Shown: positions 35,843 to 45,084, counted from the first letter of the stretch. The stretch is 64,000 bases of DNA from Marinicella gelatinilytica (GCF_026410405.1 NZ_JAPMLN010000014.1:1-64000); one strand, 5' to 3'. Notes: generated from the letters alone by a model not told the origin. Program-made: numbers and translations.

Positions 35843-37738
35843 TTAAAGGGTTTCTTCTAACCATTTAAAGAATTCCTTTTGCCAGATTAAGCCATTTTGT
35901 GGACTGGCAATCCAATGGTTTTCATCTGGGAAAAACACCAAGCGGCTTTTGATGCCTTGTAATTGTGCGGCTTGGAAAGCGGCTAAGCCTTGGCCGATCG
36001 GTACGCGGTAATCGGTGTTACCGTGCATCACCAGAATTGGCGTGTCCCAGTTGCTGACGAAGTTGACTGGATTAAACTCTTTCAGGGCTTTTTGGGCATC
36101 TTCATTGTCCTTGTCCCAATACGGTCCGCCCATGTCGTAATCAACAAAAAACAGCTCTTCAGTGGTGCCGTACATACTGCGCAGATCAAACACGCCGGCA
36201 TGGGCAATAAAGGTTTTAAAGCGTTTGGCATGGTGGCCGGCGAGATAAAACACCGAATAACCGCCGAAGCTGGCACCAATGGCACCTAAACGGTCTTTAT
36301 CCACATAGGATTCCTTGGCCACATCATCAATGGCATCAAGATAGTCCTGCATCGCGCCACCACCCCAATCTTTACTGATGGCTTTATTCCATGCCACACC
36401 ATGACCGGGCATGCCGCGGCGATTCGGCGCCACAATGATATAGCCTTGTGAGGCCATCACCTGGAAGTTCCAGCGGTAGGAATAGAATTGCGATAAGGCG
36501 GATTGTGGTCCGCCTTGGGCGTACAGCAAGGTTGGGTATTTTTTGTTTTCATCAAAATTAGGCGGATAAATAACCCAAGTCAGCATGTCGTGGCCGTCTT
36601 GGGTTTTCACCATGCGTTTTTTCACCGTGGGTAAATCCAACGCATCATAGAGATCATCATTGACGTGACTAAGTTGTTTGAATGATTTTTTCTTTAAATC
36701 AAAACGATAAATTTCCGGCGCATGGTTCATATCGGTGCGGGTGACAATCAAGGCACCATCGACTTCTCCAACAATACCGGTGACATCGAATTGACCTTCG
36801 CTGAGTTGTTGTAAATCCGGCATGCGTTTGGTTTTACCCGGATCATCAACGCTGAATAATTGCACGGTACCTTTGACCGGTGCCGTAAAATAAATTTTTT
36901 CACCGTTTTCGGCCCATTTGAAGCTGCGCACTGTACCGTCCCAATGGGCGGTGAGGTTATTGCTAAAGCCTTTATGCTGCACGATAATGTCATTCTTATC
37001 GGCCTCATATCCGGGGGTTTTCATTTGTAACCAGGCCAGTGTGCCTTTTGAAGAAAACGCCGGACTGGTGTCATAACCGGGATTGTCCGATGTGATGTTC
37101 TCGGTTTTTTTCGATTTTAAATTGTATTTATAAATATCTGTATTGGTGCTGGTGGCATATTCAGTACCTGCCAGTTTTTTACTGACATAGTAAATGTTCT
37201 CACCCTTCGGTCCCCAAACATAATCCTCATCACCTCCGAACGGCATTTGCGGTGTGTAATAAGGCTCATCCGGCATAATATCGGTTTCTTCTTCGGTGGC
37301 TAAATCACGGTAAAACACATGATTAAATTTACCGTCGTTATAACTTGACCAATGGCGATAATCCAGAGAATCATAGACATTCACTTCAGCTTTATCCATG
37401 CCTTCATAACGGTCTTTGCCCGCCACTTCATTCACCAAAACTTCTTTGTGAAAGAGTTTCTTGGTGCCATCCGGTGATAAGTTCTTATCGTTTAACAGAC
37501 CTTCATAGGCCTCGCTTAACAGCGCCGGCCCGCCATCCAAAGATAATGTATAAACTTTTGAATCAAAATCATTGTCCGCAACATTCGGGATCGTGACTTT
37601 AAAAAACACCTGCGATTTATCCTGCGATAAACCCAACGCTGAGACACGCTCAACCTGCCATAACTTCTCAGGGGTTAAGACATCCGCCGAAGCCGATAAA
37701 CCCGAAAAGACCAGTACAAATGCTAAAAAATATTTCAT
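35843..37738 (-). CDS. Secreted S9-family prolyl oligopeptidase-type peptidase
   Basis: 631 residues with signal peptide MKYFLAFVLVFSGLSASADV. The N-terminal ~370 residues form a beta-propeller; the C-terminal alpha/beta-hydrolase domain has the nucleophile Ser490 in GASFGGYS, the acid in HGNTDYRVP and the His in DENHW near the end. It cleaves short peptides in the periplasm or outside; it resembles acylaminoacyl-/dipeptidyl-peptidase S9C types. It stands as a single gene. Confidence 0.93.
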   Translation of the reverse strand: MKYFLAFVLVFSGLSASADVLTPEKLWQVERVSALGLSQDKSQVFFKVTIPNVADNDFDSKVYTLSLDGGPALLSEAYEGLLNDKNLSPDGTKKLFHKEVLVNEVAGKDRYEGMDKAEVNVYDSLDYRHWSSYNDGKFNHVFYRDLATEEETDIMPDEPYYTPQMPFGGDEDYVWGPKGENIYYVSKKLAGTEYATSTNTDIYKYNLKSKKTENITSDNPGYDTSPAFSSKGTLAWLQMKTPGYEADKNDIIVQHKGFSNNLTAHWDGTVRSFKWAENGEKIYFTAPVKGTVQLFSVDDPGKTKRMPDLQQLSEGQFDVTGIVGEVDGALIVTRTDMNHAPEIYRFDLKKKSFKQLSHVNDDLYDALDLPTVKKRMVKTQDGHDMLTWVIYPPNFDENKKYPTLLYAQGGPQSALSQFYSYRWNFQVMASQGYIIVAPNRRGMPGHGVAWNKAISKDWGGGAMQDYLDAIDDVAKESYVDKDRLGAIGASFGGYSVFYLAGHHAKRFKTFIAHAGVFDLRSMYGTTEELFFVDYDMGGPYWDKDNEDAQKALKEFNPVNFVSNWDTPILVMHGNTDYRVPIGQGLAAFQAAQLQGIKSRLVFFPDENHWIASPQNGLIWQKEFFKWLEETL

Positions 37739-37871
37739 AACAAACAGACCATTAGAAAAGGCTTAAAGGGTACCTAAAAACGGGTTAAAAAGAAAGGTAT
37801 CAATGATAATTTTCGGCTCACCAAATGTATTGTTTACACTCAATGGATAAGGGTGTGCGAGCACAAAAAAC

Positions 37872-37899
37872 TTGACATTTATATAAATGTAAATACAAT
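37872..37899 (+). promoter_or_regulatory. brnTA promoter with operator palindrome
   Basis: TTGACA (37872-37877) and TACAAT (37894-37899) are spaced 16 bases apart. The perfect 16-bp palindrome ACATTTATATAAATGT (37875-37890) overlaps the -35 and fills most of the spacer, where the BrnTA complex would be expected to bind for autorepression. It lies 6 bases before the broken brnT ATG, so the leader is nearly absent. Confidence 0.7.
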
Positions 37900-37905
37900 G
37901 TACAT

Positions 37906-38438
37906 ATGATAAAGTTTGAATGGAGTGCCTCAAAAGCTGTAACGAATCAACAAAAGCATGGCATTTCTTTCGAAGAAGCTTGACCCGAATATTTCATGTA
38001 AACGGTACAAAATAGCCTTATTAAGATGACATATCAGAGGCTTAAAGAAATTCTAAATAATTCCTGTTTGTACCTGAATGGTTTTATGAAAAAAATGGCT
38101 GCAAATCTTGCATAAAATCGCTTACAACATATGAATAACTATGCTTGAAGCAATATTTATACAATCTATTTTACCATTTTATCCCTAAATTCCATTCTTA
38201 CATGAAGTATTCGGGTTAGACTGTATTTTATGAAGTTAACGCCATTCAATTCTATGATGAAAGTCATTCACAGTTAGATGAAGATAGGTTTCTTTTGTTG
38301 GGCTTTAGCAATAAATCCAGAATGCTTATAGTCTGTCACTGTGAAAAAAATGATGGCGGGGTAATTCGAATAATATCCGCACGTAAAGCGACCAAAAAAG
38401 AGGCACAATTTTATAAAGGTGATTGTCATGAAAAATGA
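37906..38438 (+). pseudogene. brnT: BrnT-type toxin gene, interrupted by a MITE
   Basis: The 5' part reads MIKFEWSASKAVTNQQKHGI then SFEEA, the typical BrnT start, and runs into TGA within the inserted element. After the element the frame resumes as TVFYEVNAIQFYDESHSQLD, then EDRFLLLGFSNKSRMLIVCH and IRIISARKATKKEAQFY, the BrnT C-terminal half, ending 11 bases inside brnA. BrnT is a RelE-fold ribonuclease toxin. The insertion lies at ~residue 25-26 of ~93, so no full toxin can be made. Apart from the insertion, the two halves show no frameshift or stop, so the loss looks recent. Confidence 0.87.
37983..38216. mobile_element. MITE family 1, copy 1 (234 bp), inside brnT
   Basis: Terminal inverted repeats ACCCGAATATTTCATGTAA and TTACATGAAGTATTCGGGT (one mismatch). 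The borders are TG on the left and TA on the right, compatible with a mutated TA duplication. The interior (GTACCTGAATGG; CTTGCATAAAATCGCTTA; ATATTTATACAATCTATTTT) matches the inverse complement of 58785-59015. No coding capacity. Confidence 0.88.
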
Positions 38439-38655
38439 ATATGATTTAAGAAAAATGAAAAGCCGTATAAACCCATACGCATCAAAACTTAAAAAACCCG
38501 TTACCATGCGGATTAGTGAAGATGTCATTGCGTACTTTAAAGACATGGCTGAAGAAAAGGGCATACCGTATCAAAGTTTAATTAACCTATATCTCAGAGA
38601 CTGTATTGCACAGCAACGTCAGATTAATGTTGAATGGTCATCAAAGAACAGTTAA
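38428..38655 (+). CDS. brnA: BrnA-type antitoxin
   Basis: 75 residues. VTMRISEDVIAYFKDMAEEK then GIPYQSLINLYLRDCI is the C-terminal ribbon-helix-helix of BrnA, the DNA-binding antitoxin that pairs with BrnT. The ATG at 38428 overlaps the brnT end, the family's normal overlap. The gene is intact although its toxin is broken, so it is an orphan antitoxin that may still repress its own promoter. Confidence 0.85.
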   Translation: MKNEYDLRKMKSRINPYASKLKKPVTMRISEDVIAYFKDMAEEKGIPYQSLINLYLRDCIAQQRQINVEWSSKNS

Positions 38656-38702
38656 GTACTCACTTAATGGTATAAATGTAAAAAGGCTAAAATTATTTTA
38701 AT

Positions 38703-38777
38703 CCTTATTTCAAATTTTCCTATTTTGTGAAATAACGACCAGCCTTATTTCATATTTTGGCTGTTTTTTGAAATAGT
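38703..38777. repeat. Tandem pair of AT-rich hairpins, 40-bp period
   Basis: Two direct copies begin CCTTATTTCA at 38703 and 38743. Each is itself an inverted repeat: TTATTTCA/TGAAATAA (38705-38712 and 38728-38735), and TTATTTCA/TGAAATAG (38745-38752 and 38769-38776). It lies between brnA and the zinc-ribbon gene. It could be tandem operators for the downstream gene or a decayed element. Confidence 0.55.
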
Positions 38778-38892
38778 GATTGAGATTATTTTATCATTGA
38801 GAAGATATTAATGGTTTAACTCAGCGCAGATTAATGTCAAGGTCTTATTCTAATTGTTGAGTTTGACAATTAATGATGTTAGTTTTTATTCT

Positions 38893-39144
38893 ATGGCAAA
38901 ACCCAATAAAAAAGGCCCGACCAGAACAGTGGATGTGTTTTGCAGTCACTGCAAAACCCAACTGTATAAATACCGCAAAGGCGGTAAAGGTTCGCTGGTG
39001 AAATGTTTTCAGGAACGCATCAGTGAGAACTTCACAAAAATTCCATGTATCTGCCCCGAATGTGGTCAGGAATTTGCCCGGGAAATGATGATACGCGGTA
39101 CCCCGGCGTTTAAAATGATTGGCGGTAAGGTGTTTGCGAAATAA
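38893..39144 (+). CDS. Small zinc-ribbon protein of unknown function
   Basis: 83 residues. Two CxxC pairs, CSHCKTQLYKYRKGGKG and CICPECGQEFAREMM, form a zinc ribbon. The rest is basic. It resembles short conserved zinc-ribbon proteins of gammaproteobacteria with no known role, possibly nucleic-acid binding. An upstream start at 38854 would add 13 unrelated residues; the ATG at 38893 is chosen. Confidence 0.7.
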   Translation: MAKPNKKGPTRTVDVFCSHCKTQLYKYRKGGKGSLVKCFQERISENFTKIPCICPECGQEFAREMMIRGTPAFKMIGGKVFAK

Positions 39145-39308
39145 CCGGTCGGTTTATTGACCGCATTGGACATTCAATAAAGGCGTCAACGTTGGTTGTC
39201 AATGGTCTGGCTGCTTATTAAAGGCAACATAATCCATTTATCATTATCGCTTGCTTCGCTTTCAATGGATTTTGACTTGGGCTAAGATAAAAAGAAAACA
39301 CATGTTTC

Positions 39309-41357
39309 ATGTCGAATCCGATTACCAATAAAATCACGCTCAACATGGGAATCACTATTCCCAGCACCATTTTTATCATCATTACCTGTTTTTTTGCGGC
39401 TCTGTTTCCGGAACAGTCCGGTGCTTTTTTAAATGTCATAAAAAACTTTATTTTTGTTAATCTCAACTGGGTCTATGTGTGGGCAGTGACCCTGTTTGTG
39501 TTCTTCCTGTTTTATTTAATGCTCAGCAAATACGGCAATATAAAACTTGGTAACAATGACAGTAAGCCACAGCATTCGTTTTTTTCCTGGATTGCGATGT
39601 TGTTTGCCGCCGGCATGGGCATTGGTTTGATGTATTTTAGTGTGGCTGAACCCATGCAACATTTCAGTTCACCCGTTTTTGCGGATGAGGATGTCATAAC
39701 ACGCACCAAGAATGCGCAACTTTATACTTTTTTTCATTGGGGTATCCATGCCTGGGCCATTTATGGCATTGTCGGTTTATCTTTATCTTATTTTACCTAT
39801 CGTTATAAGTTGCCGCTGTCTTTACGCAGTTGTTTTTATCCTCTGTTAAAAGATCGTATTCAGGGTAGATGGGGCAATTTGATTGACATTTTTGCACTCT
39901 GCAGTACGGTATTTGGTATTACCACAACCTTAGGCTTCGGCGTGGTACAAATCAATTCCGGTCTGGTCAACATGAATGTGTTTCCGGATACCGGTTTTAC
40001 TTATCAGATGATTATTGTTTGTGTGTTGATTGCCATAGCGGTATTGTCTGCCGTAACCGGTGTCAGCAAAGGCATTAAAACATTGAGTCGAATTAATATT
40101 GTTGCGGTCATTTTTTTATTGTTATTTGTCATTGTGGTGGGCCCAACTTCACATATCTTAGGCAGTTTTACGCAAGGGCTGGGGTATTACATCAGCCAGT
40201 TTGTGGAACTGACTTTTAATACGCATTCCTATAAAACAGATGAATTACCCTGGTTTTATGACTGGACCATTTTGTACTGGGCGTGGTGGATATCCTGGGC
40301 GCCTTATGTGGGTATATTCATTGCAAAAATATCAAAGGGTCGAACCATCAGAGACTTCGTTGCCGCCGTTCTAATTATTCCAACCTTGTTCAATTTTATT
40401 TGGATGACGGTGTTTGGAAACAGTGCCATGTGGATAGACAAATTTAAAGCCGGTGGTGCATTAAGCGAGATTGCGGCGAACCCGGATGTGTTGATGTTCA
40501 GTTTTTTAGCGTATCTGCCACTTTCAAGCGTAACCAGTTTATTGGTCATTCTGATTATTGTTATTTTCTTTGTCACTTCAGCTGATTCCGGTATTGTGGT
40601 GATGGACAGTATCGCCACAAGAAACTCGTCAAAAACTTCAAAACTTCAAATTGTTCTTTGGGGCGCAATCCTGGCTCTGATTTCATTGGTGTTATTAAAT
40701 GCGGGTGGGTTAAAAGCGTTGCAAACCATGACGCTGATTACAGCGCTGCCATTTTCGATCATCATGATTTTATTTATCGTGAGTTTAATGAAGGCTTTAC
40801 GTGTGGATTATAAATATTATCAGAGAGATTTTTCGGTACCGACCAATTTATGGACCGCCGACTCATGGAAAGATAAGTTAAGACAAATCGTCACATTTAA
40901 AAATAAAAGCGCCATTGATTTATTTCTCAACACAACAGTAAAAGAGGCGTTTGAAGAACTCCAAACAGTGTTATCAAATTATGAAATCAAATCAAAAATC
41001 AATACCCATAAAAACCCCAATCGCATCGAAATAGAAATCAAGCACGACATGGTTAATAACTTTATTTACGGGGTCAGAAATGAATCCATTAATTTACCTG
41101 AGTATTTTTTAAATGAAGATAATCTTCCCGATGTTGACAGTGATGAATCATTTTTTCCGTTGTCTTATTTTGGTGACACCCGGGAAGGTTATAACATCAA
41201 TTATTTCACCAAAAATGAACTTATTATTGATGTCCTGAAGCATTATGAACGGTTTTTAAAATTAACATCGGAAGAGAAAAATGTGATGTTTATCAGCAGC
41301 AATATCAACCACAAAAAATTTAAAAAAATAAAACGTCAGTTTAAGAAGAGTGATTAA
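39309..41357 (+). CDS. BCCT-family betaine/choline/carnitine transporter
   Basis: 682 residues, longer than the ~500-540 of simple BCCT carriers. Twelve membrane segments carry the family stretches LFAAGMGIGLMYFSVAEPMQ and WTILYWAWWISWAPYVGIFI, where aromatic residues bind the quaternary amine. From ~residue 520 there is a ~160-residue cytoplasmic tail, as in osmoregulated BetT-like members. It likely imports choline or betaine with Na+ or H+. No betAB genes are adjacent. Confidence 0.93.
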   Translation: MSNPITNKITLNMGITIPSTIFIIITCFFAALFPEQSGAFLNVIKNFIFVNLNWVYVWAVTLFVFFLFYLMLSKYGNIKLGNNDSKPQHSFFSWIAMLFAAGMGIGLMYFSVAEPMQHFSSPVFADEDVITRTKNAQLYTFFHWGIHAWAIYGIVGLSLSYFTYRYKLPLSLRSCFYPLLKDRIQGRWGNLIDIFALCSTVFGITTTLGFGVVQINSGLVNMNVFPDTGFTYQMIIVCVLIAIAVLSAVTGVSKGIKTLSRINIVAVIFLLLFVIVVGPTSHILGSFTQGLGYYISQFVELTFNTHSYKTDELPWFYDWTILYWAWWISWAPYVGIFIAKISKGRTIRDFVAAVLIIPTLFNFIWMTVFGNSAMWIDKFKAGGALSEIAANPDVLMFSFLAYLPLSSVTSLLVILIIVIFFVTSADSGIVVMDSIATRNSSKTSKLQIVLWGAILALISLVLLNAGGLKALQTMTLITALPFSIIMILFIVSLMKALRVDYKYYQRDFSVPTNLWTADSWKDKLRQIVTFKNKSAIDLFLNTTVKEAFEELQTVLSNYEIKSKINTHKNPNRIEIEIKHDMVNNFIYGVRNESINLPEYFLNEDNLPDVDSDESFFPLSYFGDTREGYNINYFTKNELIIDVLKHYERFLKLTSEEKNVMFISSNINHKKFKKIKRQFKKSD

Positions 41358-41450
41358 ATGTCAATAATCTGTTTTCAAGGCTATTTCATACCTGCACTGT
41401 GAATGGACATCAGTGCTGGTAAGTGCTTTCAAAAACATACTATGAAAAAG

Positions 41451-41699
41451 CTATGAAAATAAGGCAAAGGGAATCATTAGCAGTAATAAAAAGGGCAATA
41501 GCAACAGCTTTATTAATCCGAAAAAGACCATACCGATAACGGTCAGCATCAACACCGCGATTGATAACAAAACCGCGCCCACGAATAGAATCGGACTCAG
41601 TAGCACCACCACAAAAACCCAAAACAAGACCTTCAGCATCACCAGCGCCGCCAGTATTATCATCAGTCCAACCATTACTTCAATCATACTATTCACCAT
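41451..41699 (-). CDS. Small hydrophobic membrane protein
   Basis: About 82 residues, nearly all hydrophobic, with probably three membrane segments (VGLMIILAALVMLKVLFWVF; LFVGAVLLSIAVLMLTVIGM; IKLLLLPFLLLLMIPFALF). The family is not recognised. Starts at ATG 41699 or ATG 41687; an upstream TTG at 41705 is also open. Low-complexity hydrophobicity makes a false call possible, but the length and strand context favour a real gene. Confidence 0.5.
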   Translation of the reverse strand: MVNSMIEVMVGLMIILAALVMLKVLFWVFVVVLLSPILFVGAVLLSIAVLMLTVIGMVFFGLIKLLLLPFLLLLMIPFALFS

Positions 41700-41837
41700 T
41701 GACAAAAGGGCTTAATGATTTATTAAGCCACTTATTTAAAATAGCAAAAGAGGGCGGTATAGTGAAGTGCCGGAAGTCAGGGTTGGTAATTTTTGGGTAC
41801 CGGCGGAAAACGAGCACAACCGTGTTCTAATTCATTT

Positions 41838-42356
41838 TTAGGAAAATTCCCTTTTCACTATATACAAAGTAACGACAATAAAAGCTGAGAACATTAATAT
41901 TAGTCCCCAGATGGAATGAGTTGGAACTGCTGTTATGTTACCTACGCCAAAAATGATGGGTTCACCAAACTGCTCAAAAAATATATTAGGATCATTAGGG
42001 TCAACTGGTAACGTTCCTCCAGGTGTTCTATAAAATGTAATTGTGTATTCCCCCTCTGCTAGAGTACCAAGATTATAGTAATAGTAGTCTGCTACTGGAA
42101 TTACAGTGCAGGGACTATAATATGCTCCAATAAATGTTAATTGAATGTGGTTACCATTAATTTCAACATGATGATCAACACCATCATTATTAGGACCAAG
42201 TAATAAACAGGTTTGATTTGCATCAACCCCTGCTAATATTTCAGTATTAGTGTTAATAACAGCTGGTCCAATCGTTATAACCGGAGGAAACTCATTGTTT
42301 CCGCTAAAACATTTTAGCGATAGTAATAGCGAAATTAATGTAATATATATTTTCAT
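41838..42356 (-). CDS. Secreted protein with IPTL-CTERM-like C-terminal anchor
   Basis: 172 residues. Signal peptide MKIYITLISLLLSLKCFSG, a ~120-residue beta-rich outer domain of unknown function (VITIGPAVINTNTEILAGVD; YYYNLGTLAEGEYTITFYRT), and a C-terminal VPTHSIWGLILMFSAFIVVT segment with a basic end. The PT..SxWGLIL plus hydrophobic stretch plus KRE pattern resembles the IPTL-CTERM sorting signal of gammaproteobacteria. No sorting enzyme gene is nearby. Confidence 0.6.
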   Translation of the reverse strand: MKIYITLISLLLSLKCFSGNNEFPPVITIGPAVINTNTEILAGVDANQTCLLLGPNNDGVDHHVEINGNHIQLTFIGAYYSPCTVIPVADYYYYNLGTLAEGEYTITFYRTPGGTLPVDPNDPNIFFEQFGEPIIFGVGNITAVPTHSIWGLILMFSAFIVVTLYIVKREFS

Positions 42357-42447
42357 GGTGTTTTTACTAATTATACATAATTAATGGTTGAACTCGGAAT
42401 GGCTCTCAAAAAATATTGAAAAGCTGCGCTTTTGTTCGTTGCACTCA

Positions 42448-42535
42448 CTGGATCCCCGGATCAAGTCCGAGGATGACGCGGTGAATTTGGATTGTGGATT
42501 ACTTCATGAGATCCCTCGGCTGCGCTCGGGACGAC
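42448..42535. repeat. Palindromic intergenic repeats downstream of ppc
   Basis: CTGGATCCCCGGATCAAGTC..CGAGGATGACG (42448-42478) is a small inverted repeat. It is followed by GAGATCCCTCGGCTGCGCTCGGGACGAC (given here as positions 42508-42535), the same dispersed class as 126-162 and 46141-46178. It lies 10 bases beyond the ppc stop and may act as its transcript end. Confidence 0.5.
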
Positions 42536-42545
42536 TTTCGTCGCT

Positions 42546-45035
42546 TTATACCGCGTTGCGGCTGGCGTTGATGTTGCCGTATAGGGAGCGGGTGACCATG
42601 TTTTCATAGGTTTGGATGAGCTTGGGATCGGCGTTTTGTTTTTTGAGTTCTTCAATGGTTTGTAGGGCGTATTGCTGGATGGTGAGGAGTGGCAGTACGA
42701 TGCGTTCACGGATTTGGATGGAGGCGTTGCGGCGTTTTTGGTCGGCCAGCAGTTCTGTTTGTTGGGACACGGCCAGTAAGCATTCGCGACTGCGTTCGAA
42801 TTCGTCTTTGATGAGACGCCAGAAATCACCGAAGCGCGGGTCTTGTTCGAGATAGGCGGTCAGTGGCATGTAGGATTTAGCCAGTGACATCATGCAGTTG
42901 TCCATCAGGGTTTTGAAAAAGCCGGAATTAGTATAAAGCTGTTGTAAATCGGCTAATCGATGCCCGTCAATCAGCTGCTGCAAAGCGGTACCAACGCCGT
43001 AATAACCCAGCACGTTTTGCTTCAGTTGGCTCCAGGCGCCGACAAAGGGGATGGCGCGTAAATCTTCAAATACCAGGCCGGCCTTATCATCGCCACGTTT
43101 GGTGGGGCGACTGGAGATGTTGGTTTGACCATAGTATTTGAGGGTGCTGATTTGTTCCAGATAAGGCACAAAATCCGGATGGTTTTTAAAGGCTTGGTAA
43201 TGATCAAAGCTGATGTCAGCGAGTTGCTGTAACAGCGAATAGGCGTCATCGTGCCAGGCTTCTGTGGGCGGATTGATGGCATTAAAGACACCGGCGCTCA
43301 ACAGTTGTTCGAGGTTGTATTGGGCGGTGTCGGGGTTACCAAAATTCGAGGAAATGGTTTGGCCCTGAATGGTTAATTGGGTGGCATGGTTCTGGATATG
43401 CGGACTTAAAGAGGCATAAAATTGATGGGTTTCACCACCGCCACGGGCCGGAGGGCCACCGCGGCCATCGAAAAATATGACTGTGATGCCATGTTCTTTA
43501 GCGACTTTCGACAGGGCTTCTTTGGCTTTTAAAATGGCCCAATTGGCAGCGATATAACCACCGTCTTTGGTGCCGTCGGAAAAGCCCAGCATAATGGTTT
43601 GCTGCTTATTTCTTTTATTAAGGTGTGCGCCATATTCACGGTCTGTGTATAAAGTCGCCATCACTTCGGGGGCAACACGCAAGTCTTCAATGGTCTCAAA
43701 TAGGGGCACAATGTCCACCGGCAAGGGCTTGGGCATATCGGCTTTGTGCATTAAGTCCATGACCGTTTTCACATGCGCCACTGACTGGCAGTTACTGATG
43801 ATGTAACGCTGACAAGCGGGTTTGCCGTTGCTTTGTTGGATCTGGTGCATGGCTTGCATACTGGCAAGGGTGTCTTCAACCGGTAAGTCATCGCTGTTTT
43901 CGCGGCTGTTATTGAGCACCTCGTGGACTGCAGTTAGCACCCTGGAATCCTGGCGGATATCGAGCGCAGCAAAATGGAAACCGAAACTCTGCACCTGACG
44001 AATCAGGGCTTCAACCTGATCGACAAACAGACCTTGGTGGTCGGTAATTAAGTCGCTTTTAATGCGCTTAAGGTCAGTCAATAATTGCTCGGCACTGTAG
44101 TCATCATGTTCGGGGTTGGTGAAGCCGCCGATGTACAGTCTTTGTTCAATGCGGCTGACTTGATCTTCAATATTTTTAAAGGTCAGGCGGCGTTTTAAAT
44201 CACGGACATGTCGGTAATAACATTTTAAAATACTGCTGCGCAAACGTCGTGCCACTTTACGGGTGGTGTCGGCGGTCACATAGGGGTTGCCGTCGCGATC
44301 ACCGCCTGGCCAGAAACCCACTTCGATAAAGGCGTTTGTCGGTAACTCGCCATCGTTATAGAGGTTGTTTTCCAGGCGTTTGTTGATGTCTTGTATGGCT
44401 TTGTATAAAACATTTTCTAAGTACCAGGTGAGACTCACGGCTTCCTCGAAAGGTGTCGGTTTTTGTTTGCTGTAAAGCGGTGTTTTGCCCAGTTGCTGCA
44501 ACAGCATTTCAATCTCGCCCAAGTTGTTGTCTTTAATCGCTTGTGACAATTCTGTGATGATACCAAGTACCGGCCCGGGATAAAACTGGGTGGGGTGGGC
44601 AGTGAGCACAATGCGGGCATGGTAATGTTTGAGTTTTTCTTTGAGCTCGGTGGTTTTGTGTAAAAATGCACTGCGCTGGGACAACATCGGCACACTGCCG
44701 GGCCCGTCAAGGGCATTGTTATCGGTAAAGGCGGCTTCTTCGATGGCATCAAACAGTACAATCTGACGCTCGATGTATTGAATCATCTTAAACAGCACCA
44801 CAATACGTTCATCTTCGCTCTGTCCCGGGACATGGTGATTAAAGAATGTTTCAATGATTTGCTTGGGGCTTTGTTGGTTTTGGTAGCCTGTTTGGCAATG
44901 CTGGTTTAGAAGCGGCAAAAGCACACCCACCTGATGCACCTGGTCAAAGGGCAGGTTTAAAAACAAGCTGTTATAAATTTGGAATTTATTAATCACCGTA
45001 CGGTGAAACGTGTCCATTTCAGAGAGTGTGGTCAT
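42546..45035 (-). CDS. ppc: Phosphoenolpyruvate carboxylase (divergent form)
   Basis: 829 residues, shorter than the usual 880-930. It converts PEP and bicarbonate to oxaloacetate, refilling the TCA cycle. Family regions are clear but altered: IVLTAHPTQFYPGPVLG (usual HPTE), FGFHFAALDIRQDSRV, MLGFSDGTKDGGYIAANW, FFDGRGGPPARGGGE (usual FHGRGGSVGRGGGP), PFVGAWSQLKQNVLGYYGVG. The ATG at 45035 (MTTLSEMDTFHRTVINKF) is chosen; the frame is open to 45080 but that stretch is poor coding. A MITE ends 50 bases upstream of the start. Confidence 0.9.
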   Translation of the reverse strand: MTTLSEMDTFHRTVINKFQIYNSLFLNLPFDQVHQVGVLLPLLNQHCQTGYQNQQSPKQIIETFFNHHVPGQSEDERIVVLFKMIQYIERQIVLFDAIEEAAFTDNNALDGPGSVPMLSQRSAFLHKTTELKEKLKHYHARIVLTAHPTQFYPGPVLGIITELSQAIKDNNLGEIEMLLQQLGKTPLYSKQKPTPFEEAVSLTWYLENVLYKAIQDINKRLENNLYNDGELPTNAFIEVGFWPGGDRDGNPYVTADTTRKVARRLRSSILKCYYRHVRDLKRRLTFKNIEDQVSRIEQRLYIGGFTNPEHDDYSAEQLLTDLKRIKSDLITDHQGLFVDQVEALIRQVQSFGFHFAALDIRQDSRVLTAVHEVLNNSRENSDDLPVEDTLASMQAMHQIQQSNGKPACQRYIISNCQSVAHVKTVMDLMHKADMPKPLPVDIVPLFETIEDLRVAPEVMATLYTDREYGAHLNKRNKQQTIMLGFSDGTKDGGYIAANWAILKAKEALSKVAKEHGITVIFFDGRGGPPARGGGETHQFYASLSPHIQNHATQLTIQGQTISSNFGNPDTAQYNLEQLLSAGVFNAINPPTEAWHDDAYSLLQQLADISFDHYQAFKNHPDFVPYLEQISTLKYYGQTNISSRPTKRGDDKAGLVFEDLRAIPFVGAWSQLKQNVLGYYGVGTALQQLIDGHRLADLQQLYTNSGFFKTLMDNCMMSLAKSYMPLTAYLEQDPRFGDFWRLIKDEFERSRECLLAVSQQTELLADQKRRNASIQIRERIVLPLLTIQQYALQTIEELKKQNADPKLIQTYENMVTRSLYGNINASRNAV

Positions 45036-45084
45036 TGTGTTATTTTTATTTTCAAGAAGCTTCGCTTGTTTGCTTCGCAAACTC

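Noticed and set aside
38274-38564. 96-codon minus-strand frame over the brnT 3' half and brnA
   Set aside because: The plus-strand BrnT/BrnA similarity explains this stretch; the minus frame has none.
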